DNA from: Lutraria lutraria
Taxonomy: Eukaryota; Mollusca; Bivalvia; Venerida; Mactridae
Assembly: GCA_964023205.1 (NCBI GenBank)
Contig: OZ026837.1
Span: forward strand, 14,299,479 to 14,363,478
Direction: 5' to 3'
Length of the DNA stretch: 64,000 bases
The notes beneath the pieces are model-generated. The model made no database searches. It worked only from the letters and a program-made list of their open reading frames with translations, and had not been told where the DNA came from. The stretch's first letter is position 1; each line of letters starts with the position of its first letter. Below, piece by piece: positions 23,388 through 34,451 of this stretch. A program made the translations under genes and the position numbers.

Positions 23388-23633
23388 CATGAACTAAAGA
23401 TATGGCAACAATTTTAACATTCATAAGTACACCATAATTAAACCATTAACATAAGTGATTTAACAAACCGTGTAGCAAATCATTAACATAAAATACATGT
23501 ATATATAATTGGATCGCATTCTATCCATACATAAAACAGTTAATTTTTATCTGAGTAATGCAAATTAACTACAGATCTTAAAGTAGAAATACGTAAATCA
23601 ATTTACTACCTTTTGATCGAAGTCAAATTGTAT

Positions 23634-24300
23634 TCATACTACTGTTCTCAGATTATTATTTTTTTTTTTGTGATCTACGTGTAGAATTTTCAACATGTTC
23701 GACCTTAATACCTTGGGTATTACTATTTTGTGACCTTTCATTATTATGCCATCAGTAACTGTCAATTCATCCCGGTAATTCCAGTAATCTATCAGTGCAG
23801 GCTTACACTGTTTTCTACAATTAGGCCAACCATTTAAAATTTCCTGACGTAACAAAGACATTTGATCATCCTGATCTGTCTCTTGTCTAATTTCCTGCAT
23901 TTTCCTGTCACTTACAGGTAAACTAAACATAACCATTATTGACTTGCGAGTCAGCATTTTCTGATAATGCAGGATATGTGTCCTCAAGTGACCTGCGAGA
24001 TAATGTATCAGGGAGAGGAATATCTTTACCTGGACGATATTTAACCTCTATATCATCTGGCTGCATTTGCAGGAGCATACGCTGTAATCGTGCTGGTGCA
24101 CAATGCAAGTTTTTCTTGACAATAGGGATTAGTGGAAGATGGTCTGTTTCAACCAAAACTTTCCTACCATATACCCAGTCATGGTAACGTTTAAGACCAA
24201 ATAAAATACCAAGACATTCAAGTTCAATCATGGCATAATTCTTTTGACTTGATGTTAGAGATTTTGAAGCATATGCTATCGGCTTACCGTCTTGAAACAA
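23634..24300 (-). pseudogene. Element B RNase H and integrase N-terminus
   Basis: From 24,300 the minus frame gives [20 protein letters not shown], the histidine/aspartate region [15 protein letters not shown], the tether [20 protein letters not shown] and [14 protein letters not shown]. After a frame change near 23,950 it gives [19 protein letters not shown] and LHVDH, the first histidines of the integrase zinc domain. It then runs into a 10-base A tract and stops. The cysteines, the DDE core and the C-terminus are absent, since only 260 bases remain before the LTR. The upstream half of RNase H lies across element A at 32,363 (TDSSRTGLGA). Confidence 0.88.
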
Positions 24301-24529
24301 TGTTGTACTTTTGTTGTCTGTGTTGGTATGAATAATAAAGGTCTACAAGTCAAACGACAAACACAAATGTGTATAGACACTATTTATTTCTAAATCCAAC
24401 AATTATTAAAAACTAAAGTATGTGTATAGGAAAGGCGATCATTTATAAACTGACTAGCATTAGAATTGTAACAGAGTATAAGTTACGTATAAAGATCATT
24501 ATAGTCTGTTCTAATATAATACTGTAACA
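24301..24529 (-). repeat. 3' LTR of Gypsy element A
   Basis: 229 bp from TGTTGTACTT to ACTGTAACA on the plus strand (TG...CA). It serves as the unfilled reference for the split 5' LTR. Confidence 0.92.
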
Positions 24530-24541
24530 TCTCCCTTGTTT
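24530..24541 (-). other. Polypurine tract of element A
   Basis: Minus-strand CAAGGGAGA abuts the 3' LTR start TGTTACAG. Confidence 0.78.
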
Positions 24542-24737
24542 TGAAACAAGTTAAACCCTTTTTATAACAGTTATATAATGACTAAGATATAACAGATGAT
24601 ATTAGAACTTATTATACATGTCAAAGTCATAACACATCATTAAACACAATACGACTTGAAAATTCTTATATAAAGTCATACAATTGTGATATACTTCCGT
24701 GTTACATGCTATTAATTACTGTTTATATGAATATAAT

Positions 24738-25911
24738 TCACTTTGTCCATTCATCACTACTGTAGCATTTATTGGCTTGCACTATTCTACCTGATCGTGT
24801 TTGATAACAATTACTAGCAGGGACCTTGGGAGAATTATCTGGGATAGGAGTTTCCTGTGGAGTAATTGACATTTTTGTTGAGTGAGATTCGTCCAATACA
24901 TTTGGCATGAATTCAACAATATCTGGAAACTGTTGTTTTGTTTCGTTTATCTTCTGACGATTTCGGCGGTAAATGCCACCATCGTGAGTTTGCACAACAT
25001 ATGAATGATCGTCATGCACTGATATAACCTTGGCTGGTTTCCAGATTTTTCCTAACTGTATGCGAACACTTTCATTCAAATTTAATTTAGGGAGTGGTTT
25101 AGCTGTTTTATCATAATGTTGCTTTTGTTTCATTTTACATGACTGTATCTGTGGTCGAACTGAACCAGGATCAATAGCATGAGGTAACAGTTGTTTGTTA
25201 GTAGTAGGTAGAACTGATCTTGTTCTCCTGCCCATTAACATTTGAACTGGTGACAGTTTACTGTCATTGAGTGGGGTATTTTTATACTCTAATATGGAGA
25301 GATAATAATCGTGTCCACTTTCCTTTGCCTTCTGTAATATGCGTTTGACAGTCTGGACTGTCCGTTCTGCGAGTCCGTTCGAAATGGGGTGTAAGGGACT
25401 AGATGTGACATGAGTAATTTTCCACTGTTTTGTAAACGACTGAAATGTCTGTGAAGAGTATTGTGGTCCGTTGTCAGAGAACAGTCTGGCTGGTATGCCA
25501 TGCACTGAAAATCGTGCTTTAAGCTTCCTTACAACTGTCGAACTAAGTGTGTCTGGTAATTTGTCAATTTCAAAATAACGGCTATAATAGTCAACAATAA
25601 GAAGATAATTATTTCCGTCAAAATGAAATAAATCAGTGGCAACGTCTTGCCATGGGCCATGTGGTACTTCGTGGGGTTTTAATGGCCTTTTTTGATTGGA
25701 ATTTCTATACTTATAAACATATGTTGCAATTCAGCACATAGTCACTTATCTGTTTCGTCATTCCAGGCCAAAACATCACATCTCTTGCTCTGAGGATACT
25801 TTTCTCTGTACCCATGTGACCAATATGTACTTGTTCAACCATGTGCTGTCTAAGTGATTTTGGAATAACTAGAGTTTGACCTCTGAAAATAAGGCCTTCA
25901 GAGACTGACAT
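24738..25911 (-). pseudogene. Element A integrase
   Basis: The part at 25,711-25,911 has the zinc domain: VHIGHMGTEKSILRARDVMF and CNICL give the HHCC ligands. A one-base shift with stops lies near 25,700. The core follows, with WQDVATDLFHFDG (first Asp), ARLFSDNGPQYSSQ (second Asp) and NGLAERTVQTVK (Glu), so all three catalytic residues are present. The C-terminal region includes VRIQLGKIWKPAKVISVHDD and RTRSV, and the frame ends at 24,738, about 200 bases before the LTR. Apart from the shift in the zinc-to-core linker this domain is well preserved. Confidence 0.9.
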
Positions 25912-25972
25912 TTCATCTCTGTGATTAAAAAATTCAACAGTCTGCTGACTACAGTCTGACCTACAAAGCAGG

Positions 25973-27369
25973 CTATCCTTTAAGTATAGTCTGTTTCAGA
26001 AGGTGCATCTGATCGTCTGTTTTTGTCGCTTGTCTAACATTTTCAATACTGCTGTCAGTGTATGACATTTGTTTTAATACAGTATGAACATGGAGGTCTA
26101 GTCCCTCGATTTCGTAAATGTCAGAGCTAGGTTTCCGGGATAGTAGGTCATTGATTGGTACATCTTTCCCAGGCACATGTTGTACGTCAATGTCGTATTT
26201 TTGCAGTTGCAGCATCATTCTCTGCAAGCGTGGAGGGGCTGCTGAAAGGGGTTTCTTCATTATTGAAGAAAGTGGCTTATGGTCAGAATGAACAGTTACA
26301 TGTCTGCCATATATGTACTGGTGAAACTTCGTACATGCAAATAGTATTGCAAGCATTTCACGTTCAATGTTGGCGTACTTTTGCTCAGTAGGGGTCAATG
26401 ATTTTGATGCGAATGCAACAGGTCGTCCATCTTGCATGATTACTGCACCTACACCTTTTAATGATGCATCGCATTCAACCGTAACAGACTTGCTTGGGTC
26501 AAAATATGCTAAGACTGGACTTTCTGAGATAACCTGTTTCCTTTTTAGAAATGCATCGGTCTGTGGGTGGTCCCAAACGAACTCTACGTCTTTCTTTAGT
26601 AACGACCTCATGGGACTAGTAATGTCAGACAGGTTCGGAGCAAACTTTTGCAAGTAGTTGACCATGCCTAGTACATTTTCTAGTTCCGCTTGATTTGTCG
26701 GAGTGGCAATTTGTGATATTGCCTTTATTTCCGTAGGGTCAGGTTTGAGTCCGTTTGACGTTATTAAGTGACCAAAGAATGGTACTTCTTTTAAGCCTAT
26801 GGGATTGAACCTTATGCCTTTAGCACGTGCGCGTTATAGCACTGCTAATACATTCTGGTCATGTTCCTTGCGTGTCTTACCATATATCAATATGTCGTCC
26901 ACGATCGCGGCGATACCTGGTAAGCCTTCAAATATCTCGCTTACCTTTTTGACAAATATATCCATACTCGACGAGATTCCAAATGGCAATCTAAGGTAAC
27001 GATATCTTCCAAAAGGGGTACTGAACGTTGTGAGTTTTCGTCCAGTTGTATGCTCCAGTAAGCATGCGTAATGTCTAAGAGACTATAATATTCACAACCT
27101 GAAAGTTGTGATGTCACGTCATCCAATGTCGGTATCGGATAGTGTGGTCTGCGTATAGCCTCATTAAGGGCCTTTGGGTCAAGACAAATGCGTAATTGAC
27201 CTGGTTTGGGTTTTTCTACCACTACAAGGGAATTTACCCAATCTGTAGGTACGTCAACTTTGGCTATTATTTTACTTTCTTCCATACGTGTTAGTTCAGC
27301 TTGCAAGCGTGACTTGATAGCTTCTGGTACTTTCCTAGGGGGGGGGGGGGGTGACCACTGGGACTGCAC
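25973..27369 (-). pseudogene. Element A reverse transcriptase and RNase H
   Basis: The RT starts in RKVPEAIKSRLQAELTRMEE and has SLVVVEKP and LRICLDPKALNEAIRRPHYP, then a frame change near 27,025, then RYRYLRLPFGISSSMDIFVK and the catalytic IVDDILIYG. A TAA stop lies near 26,835 inside the following AVL-stop-RARAKGI. The intact frame from 26,665 has the connection VLGMVNYLQKFAPNLSDI, RNase H VTVECDASLKGVGAVIMQDG and HSDHKPLSSI, and PGKDVPINDLLSRKP, ending at a TAG near 25,972. The catalytic residues remain, but the reading frame is broken several times. Confidence 0.9.
27338..27351. repeat. G14 homopolymer at the protease/RT join of element A
   Basis: Fourteen G in a row (C on the coding strand). 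The frame changes exactly here, from TPPPP to SPPPPPRKVP. Confidence 0.85.
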
Positions 27370-28222
27370 CTTCCTTTAAGTGCAACTTTTCCACACCAGG
27401 AATAACACCAATCCCTGTGAAAAGGTCTCCATAATCACGTATGACATTTTCTCTGCACAATGGTATTTCATTGTTAACCATGTATGTCATCTGTACCAGT
27501 TCTAGATCAATGGAAGTTTTGAGGCTTACAAGGGGAAATGCGGGAGTGTCTACAATATAGAATAGTGTATCTACAATCCTATATTTATATTGGCATTTAA
27601 GCTTTATCTTACCTAACACCGGGATTTCATTGCCTGTGTAGGAAGTCAGCTTACTAGAAGGGGGGGGGGGGGGGTCTAACGGGGCACTGATATTAAGGGA
27701 CTGAAACTGTTTCAGCGGGAGAATATTTACCGCGCTCCCGGTGTGTACCTTAAAATCAATATTTATTTTGGAAGGGCCAAGAGATAAACGGACTTGGGCA
27801 CGATCGGTAGAATTCAAAGTGCTTACCGTATCTATGTGAAATTCATCTAAATTATCCATCAATGTGTCACTAACAGAGTTTACATTATTTTTGACACGTT
27901 TAGTCCTGCACACCTTCGCAAAATGGTTTAATTTGTCACAATTTAGACACTTCTTCCCTCTTGCTGGACATTCTCTGAATTTATGTACAGTTCCACATCT
28001 CGTGCATGCTGTCTTCTGGGGTGACCTCGTGTTTGGACCACGGGCTCCTCTGTGGTTCTTACTATTCGTTTGTTTTGATTGTCCTCGGTAATTCGTTGAT
28101 TGCTTTCCAGATTGAACGAAGTCGACATCTTTCTGTGTCATAGACCGTAGCTGTTCTTCTGAGTACTCCAAACTTTGTGCAGTTTGTACAGCTTTGTCCA
28201 AGGTTAAATCTGCACCAAAGTT
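27339..28222 (-). pseudogene. Element A Gag C-terminus, nucleocapsid and protease
   Basis: After the frame change near 28,222 the frame GADLTLDKAVQTAQSLEYSE leads to a basic stretch and two zinc knuckles: CTRCGTVHKFREC (CX2CX3HX4C) and CLNCDKLNHFAKVC (CX2CX4HX4C). The protease follows. At its active site the expected Asp-Thr-Gly reads FKVHTGSAVNILPL, so the catalytic aspartate is replaced by histidine. Element B keeps the aspartate at the same site. A 15-base G tract encodes PPPPP inside the protease. The frame ends at the second homopolymer (27,338). Confidence 0.9.
27660..27674. repeat. G15 homopolymer inside the element A protease
   Basis: Fifteen G in a row, kept in frame here as a proline run (DPPPPPSSK). 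Confidence 0.85.
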
Positions 28223-28676
28223 TCTCTCGTAACTTATTTGAATTTGTCCCAAAGACTATTCTGTCGCGCAGCATATTGTCATGCTCTTCTTGTACAAAGT
28301 TGCAGTCTCTTGCAACCATTCTTAGACGCGTTACGAAACGGTCAATCGTGTCCGCTCCTTGTACTTCATTATTAAACTTATAGCGTGCAAATATAGGATT
28401 CAATTTCGGTTGCACATGCGCTTTAAACTTGTCGTAATAAGTTTTTAGCTTCTTTTTGTCATCATCACTTAATATCCATGTAGAATGGATATCTCTTCCT
28501 TTCTCTCCTACCCATAATAATAGGTATGATATAAATTCTTCTTCTGATTTGCCTTTCAGTGGGCCTAAAAACACCAACTGTGTGTGCCTTGAAAACTTTT
28601 CCCAAGCTTCAGGCAGGTTTGAGTCCTCCCAGTTCGTTACTGGTGGTTGGATGCCGCCTAATTCCATATTTGTCAC
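28222..28676 (-). pseudogene. Element A Gag N-terminal part
   Basis: The frame starts at about 28,676 (MTNMELGGIQPPVTNWEDSN), 44 bases after the primer-binding site, and runs through LPEAWEKFSRHTQLVFLGPL, RDIHSTWILSDDDKKKLKTY and VQPKLNPIFARYKFNNEVQG to IVFGTNSNKLREKL, where a small deletion shifts the frame. This is the capsid-like region typical of K02A2.6/Mag-type Gypsy elements. Element B has lost the equivalent region. Confidence 0.85.
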
Positions 28677-28719
28677 AAGTTCTCAATATTACAGATTAAT
28701 GTCCAATTTTAATTCCAAT

Positions 28720-28736
28720 AAGAAATTCTGACACCA
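28720..28736 (-). other. Primer-binding site of element A
   Basis: TGGTGTCAGAATTTC begins directly after the 5' LTR end (GTACAACA). TGG pairs with the CCA end of a tRNA. The tRNA identity is not determined. Confidence 0.75.
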
Positions 28737-28771
28737 TGTTGTACTTTTATTGTATGTGTTGGTATGAATAA
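28737..28771 (-). repeat. 5' LTR of element A, inner segment
   Basis: The first 34-35 bases of the LTR, identical to 24,301-24,334 except at two positions. It stops at the border of element X and resumes at 32,168. Confidence 0.9.
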
Positions 28772-30159
28772 CCCAGCCAGCATCACTACGTCGGCCCGAC
28801 ATCAAGCCGATATTGCCATCAATGTTGGCCCTACATCGGCATCGTGGTCGTTCCGACATCGACCCGCCTGGAATTTGCAACGCGGCTCGATGTCGGCCCG
28901 ACAGGATTTCCCCGACATGTATCCGATGTTCTGCCGATATTCCAGGAATCGCTTTAATGACCCCTAAAATACTGGTATAGACCTACTGCGAACAGAAGCT
29001 AGTAAGATAAATAATGTATAAACTCATACTTGTTCATACATGGATCATAGTCTGCTGTCATGTGAGGAAACAATCAAACTAGCCCGAGTGAGAGAGTTTG
29101 GTTACAAAGCTACTACAAGTTATTTCATATATTTGTTAATTTCTAACATTAAGATAACAAAATAAATAGAGTATTTTCTATATTTATTTAATCAACATCA
29201 TGGTGATCATGTACATCTTATGATCTTAATTATGGGACTGGGCTCCAGATTAGTATGCCAAATCCAGACACTCCTTCCATGAAATAGAAATAATTTCAAA
29301 GCAAAATTTAAGGTTTACAGGTAATACTAAGGATAGATTAATATTGCTCTCTTTCTTTAAAAAAACAAGTGCTTAATTGTTAAATTATGGGGCAAAATAT
29401 AACAGTAGAAAAATGATATACATGAGTCTTAATGTAGCTCTTGAAAGTTCATAGGGTATGAACTGGAATAGAGTCCCAGACCCATTATGATAAAAAATAT
29501 ATTCAAATTCTAGCTATGTTTCCACTATCTAATGTATTTCATGTTATGACAATTAAGCTAAAATGAAACCCAAATACATGAAGAATGAAAAATACAATAA
29601 GAAATCAATATATAACTTAGATTTTCATTACTCTGGAAATCCTATGTTTAAAATATGAATGTGGTCAGTGATATTGTACTATTTGGCACTTCTAAATTTA
29701 ATTATTCACACAATTAATCATACTCATACATAAACAAATGCAAAATTACTAATGCTAAGTAACAAATTAAAAATACACTGTATATATCTTCCAAAAGTCT
29801 TAACCAAAAACTTAAAAACACTATAAAAGTTTATTTTGGTCATTCATGTAATTGTTTATAGTAGATTAATATTATTTTTCGCTTCTTTTTCCACTATCCC
29901 TCGTCACTGTTGGTACATACTACATAGGCACTGTCTCAACACCACCTTAACATCAGCTTCCTAAACACTTTGAATTGTCCTTTGTACAGCTTCAGCTACA
30001 ATATAATTAATCAATAAATTGATAACACAGTATTTAAAAACATACAATAAGCACAATTCATTTCCTTTAACTAATGCAATTAGCCAAATAGTTTCCTATT
30101 TCATGTAGATAATTAGATTCAAATTAAATCATATTGCTGTAATAGGAGGAAAATAATGT

Positions 30160-30232
30160 ACCCAATGCGAGGACTCAAACCCGCCAACTTCTGCTTGCAA
30201 GTCAGATACTCTACCGACTGAGCTAATCGGGC
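30160..30232 (-). repeat. tRNA-derived SINE head, copy 1
   Basis: The minus strand reads GCCCGATTAGCTCAGTCGGT (A box), then AGAGTATCTGAC, an anticodon-like loop CTTGCAA and GGCGGGTTTGAGTCCTCGC (B box region). The acceptor arms GCCCGAT and ATTGGGT can pair over 7 bp. The D-arm and acceptor resemble tRNA-Lys, but the anticodon loop does not, and a mismatched anticodon stem argues against a working tRNA. Confidence 0.72.
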
Positions 30233-30383
30233 TGGTGAATATCCCATCCAATTCATAAATACAATGTATTACTATTATGTATCACACCACCACATTGCTC
30301 CTTCCTTTTTATTAAAAAAAAAGGATTTCGAGGCTAGTCTCATACTAACGGCATCAAATGTAATAGGAAGAGGAAAATAATGT

Positions 30384-30455
30384 ACCCGATGCATGGCTCG
30401 AACCCGTGATCTCTTGCTTGCAAGTCAGATGCTCTAGCAACTAAGCTGATCGGGC
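30384..30455 (-). repeat. tRNA-derived SINE head, copy 2
   Basis: A second copy about 223 bp away in the same orientation: GCCCGATCAGCTTAGTTGCT ... CACGGGTTCGAGCC ... ATCGGGT. The flanking stretches (AATAATGTACCC and CTGGTGAATATCCCA) are shared with copy 1, so the two came from one tandem or twice-inserted unit. Confidence 0.72.
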
Positions 30456-32167
30456 TGGTGAATATCCCAGCCAATTTACAAATTACAATATATCACACAG
30501 CAACTAAGAGTAAGAGTAATCAAGCTTAAAATCTTGAATATCTAATTGTTGTAATTTGTATACAACTTTACAAGATATATTTATATATATGATATATATG
30601 TGATAATAATTACATTTGTAACTTACAATTAATGTTACTAGTATATTGCCAACTTGCAACATAACCATTGTATAGTCCGACACACTCTCTGGCGACTAAC
30701 TACTAAATACATGTGTATGCCATGCTGTGTCTTTGCTATCCTTCACTGATAGTTGACCTGTAAAATATAAAATCAAATTCAAAAACAACATATTCATTGT
30801 ATTTCAAACATGTACCTTATAACAATCTATGGTATCTAGTCATACTAAAAAGTTAACAACATTAACAGAACAATGACATGATTTATACGTGTATACTCCT
30901 ATATAATAGAGTCTATAGGTACATGTAGATCTTATTTCCATCAATATATATTATTTCAAAATATTATTTATAATTAGAACTTTTTAGAATAATTATTTAT
31001 GCATTCATTATTTATACAGAATATATTAATATGAGCAGTTGAAAGTTCAATGTCTAATTGATATAAATTAACCATACAAGCCCCACATACCTGTCATTTA
31101 AGAAAAGTTGTAATTCCTTGAATCCTCTAAGTGCATAATTTTCTCCAATCAATCATGTTTAATATATTATTTAGCAACTTAGTGCACTTTCTGTACTTCA
31201 AAAACCAGTTCTGCTTCATCTTTTTTATACTGTATAGTGGTAAAAATCTGCTGGTCTGGAGCTAAAACAAGAGACAAATGGAAATAAGAGTAATTTTACA
31301 CAAAGATTTAGAAATAATTTTGAATTTAATTATTAAACTGAGTACATACTGGTCATTGGTCTTTGGTGTAAATAAACCATTATGGTAAAACAATGAAATC
31401 AAATAAATAACATAAAATTCCTTGAATGTAGATATTCTGCATAAACATGAAATTAGTAACATGAGCAATTTTCTTTTGTTATAGACAGTCGCGAAAACAT
31501 ATGACAATAAAGCAACAAGCTAAAATAAGTTCCCAAGATAATTACTTTACTGTCAATATCCACCCGCTGTTGTTGATGTATGCCTTTTAAAGTAATTTTC
31601 CAAACTCACTGACATGTTTCTTGCAACGAAAACTTGTTATTTTCATGAAATCTATCCGACCTGCTGCTGACACTAGTTCAAGAAATTCAAATATGGCGGT
31701 CAGCACTAAATGACTAATGCAGGCGGTTGACCTAGAAAAGGCTATAGATACTTAAATCTTGTTACAAGTTATCTAAGATTTAAAAATGTAAATGAATACT
31801 TACATTATAATGCAAAATTAACGTTTTGCTTCTTCACTTCTTTCATTCGCCTCATTGATTATGTAAAAACAGTTAACTCGTTAATGACAAAATACATTCG
31901 TCTACATCGGCCCTACATCAATCCGACATCTACTAGACATTGAGATTTGAACGAATGTAAAGAGTCAGATTCATCGTGTTTATCATTTATATTTTACATA
32001 TTCATGTCTACAGAATAGATTAGAACTTAAATAAGTTAACACTAAGTGTAATACACACTTTTTATAAAATCAACCTATGTCGGCCCTATGTCGGATTGAC
32101 GTTGACAAATATTGTTGATATTCCGCTCTTTAGCCGCCGTCGGGCCGACATAGTGATGCTGGCTGGG

Positions 32168-32362
32168 AATAAAGGTCTACAAGTCAAACGACAAACACAA
32201 ATGTGTATAGACACTATTTATTTCTAAATCCAACAATTATTAAAAACTAAAGTATGTGTATAGGAAAGGCGATCATTTATAAACTGACTAGCATTAGAAT
32301 TGTAACAGAGTATAAGTTACGTATAAAGATCATTATAGTCTGTTCTAATATAATACTGTAAC
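32168..32362 (-). repeat. 5' LTR of element A, outer segment
   Basis: Resumes the LTR after element X (AATAAAGGTCTACAAGTC) and is essentially identical to 24,335-24,528. It borders element B at CTGTAAC|GCACC. Confidence 0.9.
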
Positions 32363-32982
32363 GCACCTAAACCAGTACGACTACTGTCAGTCTGCAACAA
32401 TAACGGTTTCTTTGGATCATAATACCCTAGGACTTGACCTGGTGTGGTAATTATGTCCTTGACCTTTTGAAATGCTTGTCTCTGTGGTTTATCCCATGAA
32501 AATTCACAGTTCTTTTCCAATAATTGTCCAATTGGGCTTGTAACCTCTGACAGATTTGGAGCATATCTTGCTAGATAATTGACCATGCCCAATACGGTTT
32601 GAATTTCTGACTTATTAGTAGGAGCTGGCATGTCCCTGATCGCAGACACCTTGTCTGGATCGGGTTTAAGACCCTCTGAAGTCAATAAGTGACCAAAATA
32701 TTGTACTTCGGTTACCCCTATTTCTAATTTACTGTCATTTAACCGTATACCGACTTCTTGTGACCTTTGCAAAACGGCCCTAAGATTATCGTCATGTTCT
32801 TCTCGACATTGACCAAACACTAACAAATCATCAACAATAGCAACAACCCCATTGAGGCCCTGGAAGCATTCATCAACTGCTCTTATAAATCCATCCCCGC
32901 TTGACCTAAGGCCGTACGGCACACGTAGGTAACGGTATCTACACCACATTGTATTAAATGTTGTTAACAATGATGATTCATA
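32363..32982 (-). pseudogene. Element B reverse transcriptase, C-terminal half
   Basis: Immediately after the Tc1 insertion the frame runs through RYRYLRVPYGLRSSGDGFIR, the catalytic IVDDLLVFG, YFGHLLTSEGLKPDPDKVSA, VLGMVNYLARYAPNLSEVTS and the first RNase H aspartate in LLLQTDSSRTGLGA, where element A begins. The segment is free of stops and frameshifts. The upstream half of the same domain is at 34,452-34,684. Confidence 0.9.
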
Positions 32983-34451
32983 CACCTGGAAATAAGTTAA
33001 GCACACCCCGGAAATTTAAAATTGGTTGTGATTGAAAGCACTGTCATGAGATGACGACTTAATGTAGCTAAGAAATAGTAATTTGATGAGTAGCGATAGC
33101 AATTTAGTTATCATAAACCAGCAAATTTATGAGTTTAGTTTATTCTTATCCAAATTATTGAAGCATAAGCAAATGTGTTGTTTTTTACCAAAAATGTAGG
33201 TGTTTATAAGTATGGCGTCTAATGCGATTTTGAGATAAATTTTGCCATTCTTGGTGCAGAGCTTGTTCCAGTTGTTGCAGGTTGACTATAGGTGGGTCCA
33301 AATTCTGTATTTTCCGACCCAGGATCTCCCACACGTGTTCCAGTGGGTTTAAATCAGGACTCATGGCAGGCCAGGGAATGGTGGTGATGGCATTCCGTTG
33401 CAAAAACTGTGTTACAGCATGGGCTCGGTGCGGTCTGGCATTATCGTCCATGTAAACAGGTCGGGAAGCCAATGGATGATTATCAAAATGGTCCACGACG
33501 ACTGGATGTAGGATGTCTCGTACATAAGTATCACCTGTCAGATTTCCTTGGACAGTTACAATGTCCAACTTACAGTCATGGGACGAGCAACCCCATATCA
33601 TAACTGATCAACCACCAAAGGGAACCGTAGGAAGAATGTTTCTTGGTGTGTAGGCTGTATTTCGTTGCCTCCACACTCGAATGCGCCCGTCTATGACGTA
33701 CAGAAGGAACCTGCTTTCATCTGACCAATGGATCTTTCTCCATGATCTCAGGTTCCAATCACGCCTTGCCAAGCACCATGTCAGACGGTTCCTGCGATGA
33801 ACAGGTGTCAACAAGGGACGTTTTATTACCCTTCTCGACTTTAAACCTGCAGATCTGAGCCGATTGCGCAGAGTACGTGACGACAAATGCCTGTGCGGCA
33901 ACCAGTTTCGCTTTAGATAGGTGCTTGTTGCAAACGGAAAACGTCTGACGAGACGTAAAAAAATTCGGTCCTCGCGTGCCGTTGTTACATGATTATGGCC
34001 GTCCAGATCTTGGACGGTCCCTTACGTCATGCGTCTGCCGATACTTCTGAGCTAGTCTGCTAATGACAGTGATTATAGCCAAGCTGACGACCAACAGCAC
34101 TGTAGGACATGCCAGCATTAATCATGCCTATTATATGCCACCTATCGCCATCCGATAATCTTCTCCTAACCATTTTGTTGACAAGAGGTCAAAATAATGA
34201 CAATATGTTAGAACAAAATCAAATTTTGTACATGTACTTTGTGTTAATTATAAGTGTAGTTTAACAATTCACGAATATATTGTCGAAATGGCGAAGTACA
34301 CGAGCTTTCCGTGCGCGCAACTCTATCGGAGATACACATGATTAGTACGGAAGGTCGTTCTTACTATTGCTCAAATAAAATTTAAAATTTCAGTTGTGGT
34401 CATGTCAAATTCGAGGCAAAATGCCGGGTGTGCTTAACTTATTTCCAGGTG
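32983..34451 (-). mobile_element. Tc1/mariner-type transposon inserted in element B
   Basis: A 1,469-bp element with terminal inverted repeats CACCTGGAAATAAGTTAAGC followed by ACACCC at both ends, flanked by TA on each side (32,981-32,982 and 34,452-34,453). It carries one transposase gene on the minus strand. It splits the RT of element B between YWALKL and ESSLLTTFNT. Confidence 0.95.
33185..34173 (-). pseudogene. Tc1-type (DD34E) transposase
   Basis: Reading from ATG at 34,173: MVRRRLSDGDRWHIIGMINA and AVGRQLGYNH form the N-terminal helix-turn-helix. After a one-base loss come VISRLAQKYRQTHDVRDRPR and SGRP (the GRPR-like minor-groove motif). After another shift come PHRHLSSRTLRNRLRSAGLK and WSDESRFLL (first Asp). 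A TGA near 33,606 replaces the glycine before SVMIWGC. Then VYMDDNARPHRAH (second Asp) and SPDLNPLEHVWE (Glu) follow with 34 residues between them. All three catalytic residues survive, but two frameshifts and a stop make it non-functional. Confidence 0.9.

Larger units (their letters stand above)
28772..32167. mobile_element. Element X: 3.4-kb non-autonomous transposon rich in GTCGG/CCGAC palindromes
   Basis: The ends are inverted copies: CCCAGCCAGCATCACTACGT on the left against the reverse of ACATAGTGATGCTGGCTGGG on the right (one difference in 17). Comparison with the undisturbed LTR at 24,301 shows a clean insertion with an apparent 2-bp duplication (AA). About 200 bp at the left and about 280 bp at the right are packed with variants of GTCGGCCCGACATC and ATGTCGGCCCTATGTCGG. 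The middle is AT-rich and holds two tRNA-derived SINE heads. No transposase was found, so it must be moved in trans. The superfamily is unassigned. Confidence 0.85.
24301..32362 (-). mobile_element. Ty3/Gypsy retrotransposon A, inserted in element B
   Basis: The 3' LTR is 24,301-24,529. The 5' LTR is 28,737-28,771 plus 32,168-32,362, split by element X. The two LTRs differ at only two or three positions. A primer-binding site follows the 5' LTR and a polypurine tract precedes the 3' LTR. Gag, protease, RT, RNase H and integrase are in the usual Gypsy order on the minus strand. It interrupts the RNase H of element B between GLGA and LFQDGKP. No clean target duplication could be read at the borders (flanks GCACC and AACAA), so small changes have occurred there. 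Frameshifts, at least two stops and a mutated protease show it is inactive. Confidence 0.92.

Noticed and set aside
26155..26657. Plus-strand frames opposite the element A RNase H
   Set aside because: They are the antisense shadow of the pol frame, which carries the recognisable motifs.
30160..30455. Functional tRNA genes
   Set aside because: Mismatched anticodon stems, paired copies with shared flanks and a SINE-like context show that they are tRNA-derived repeats.
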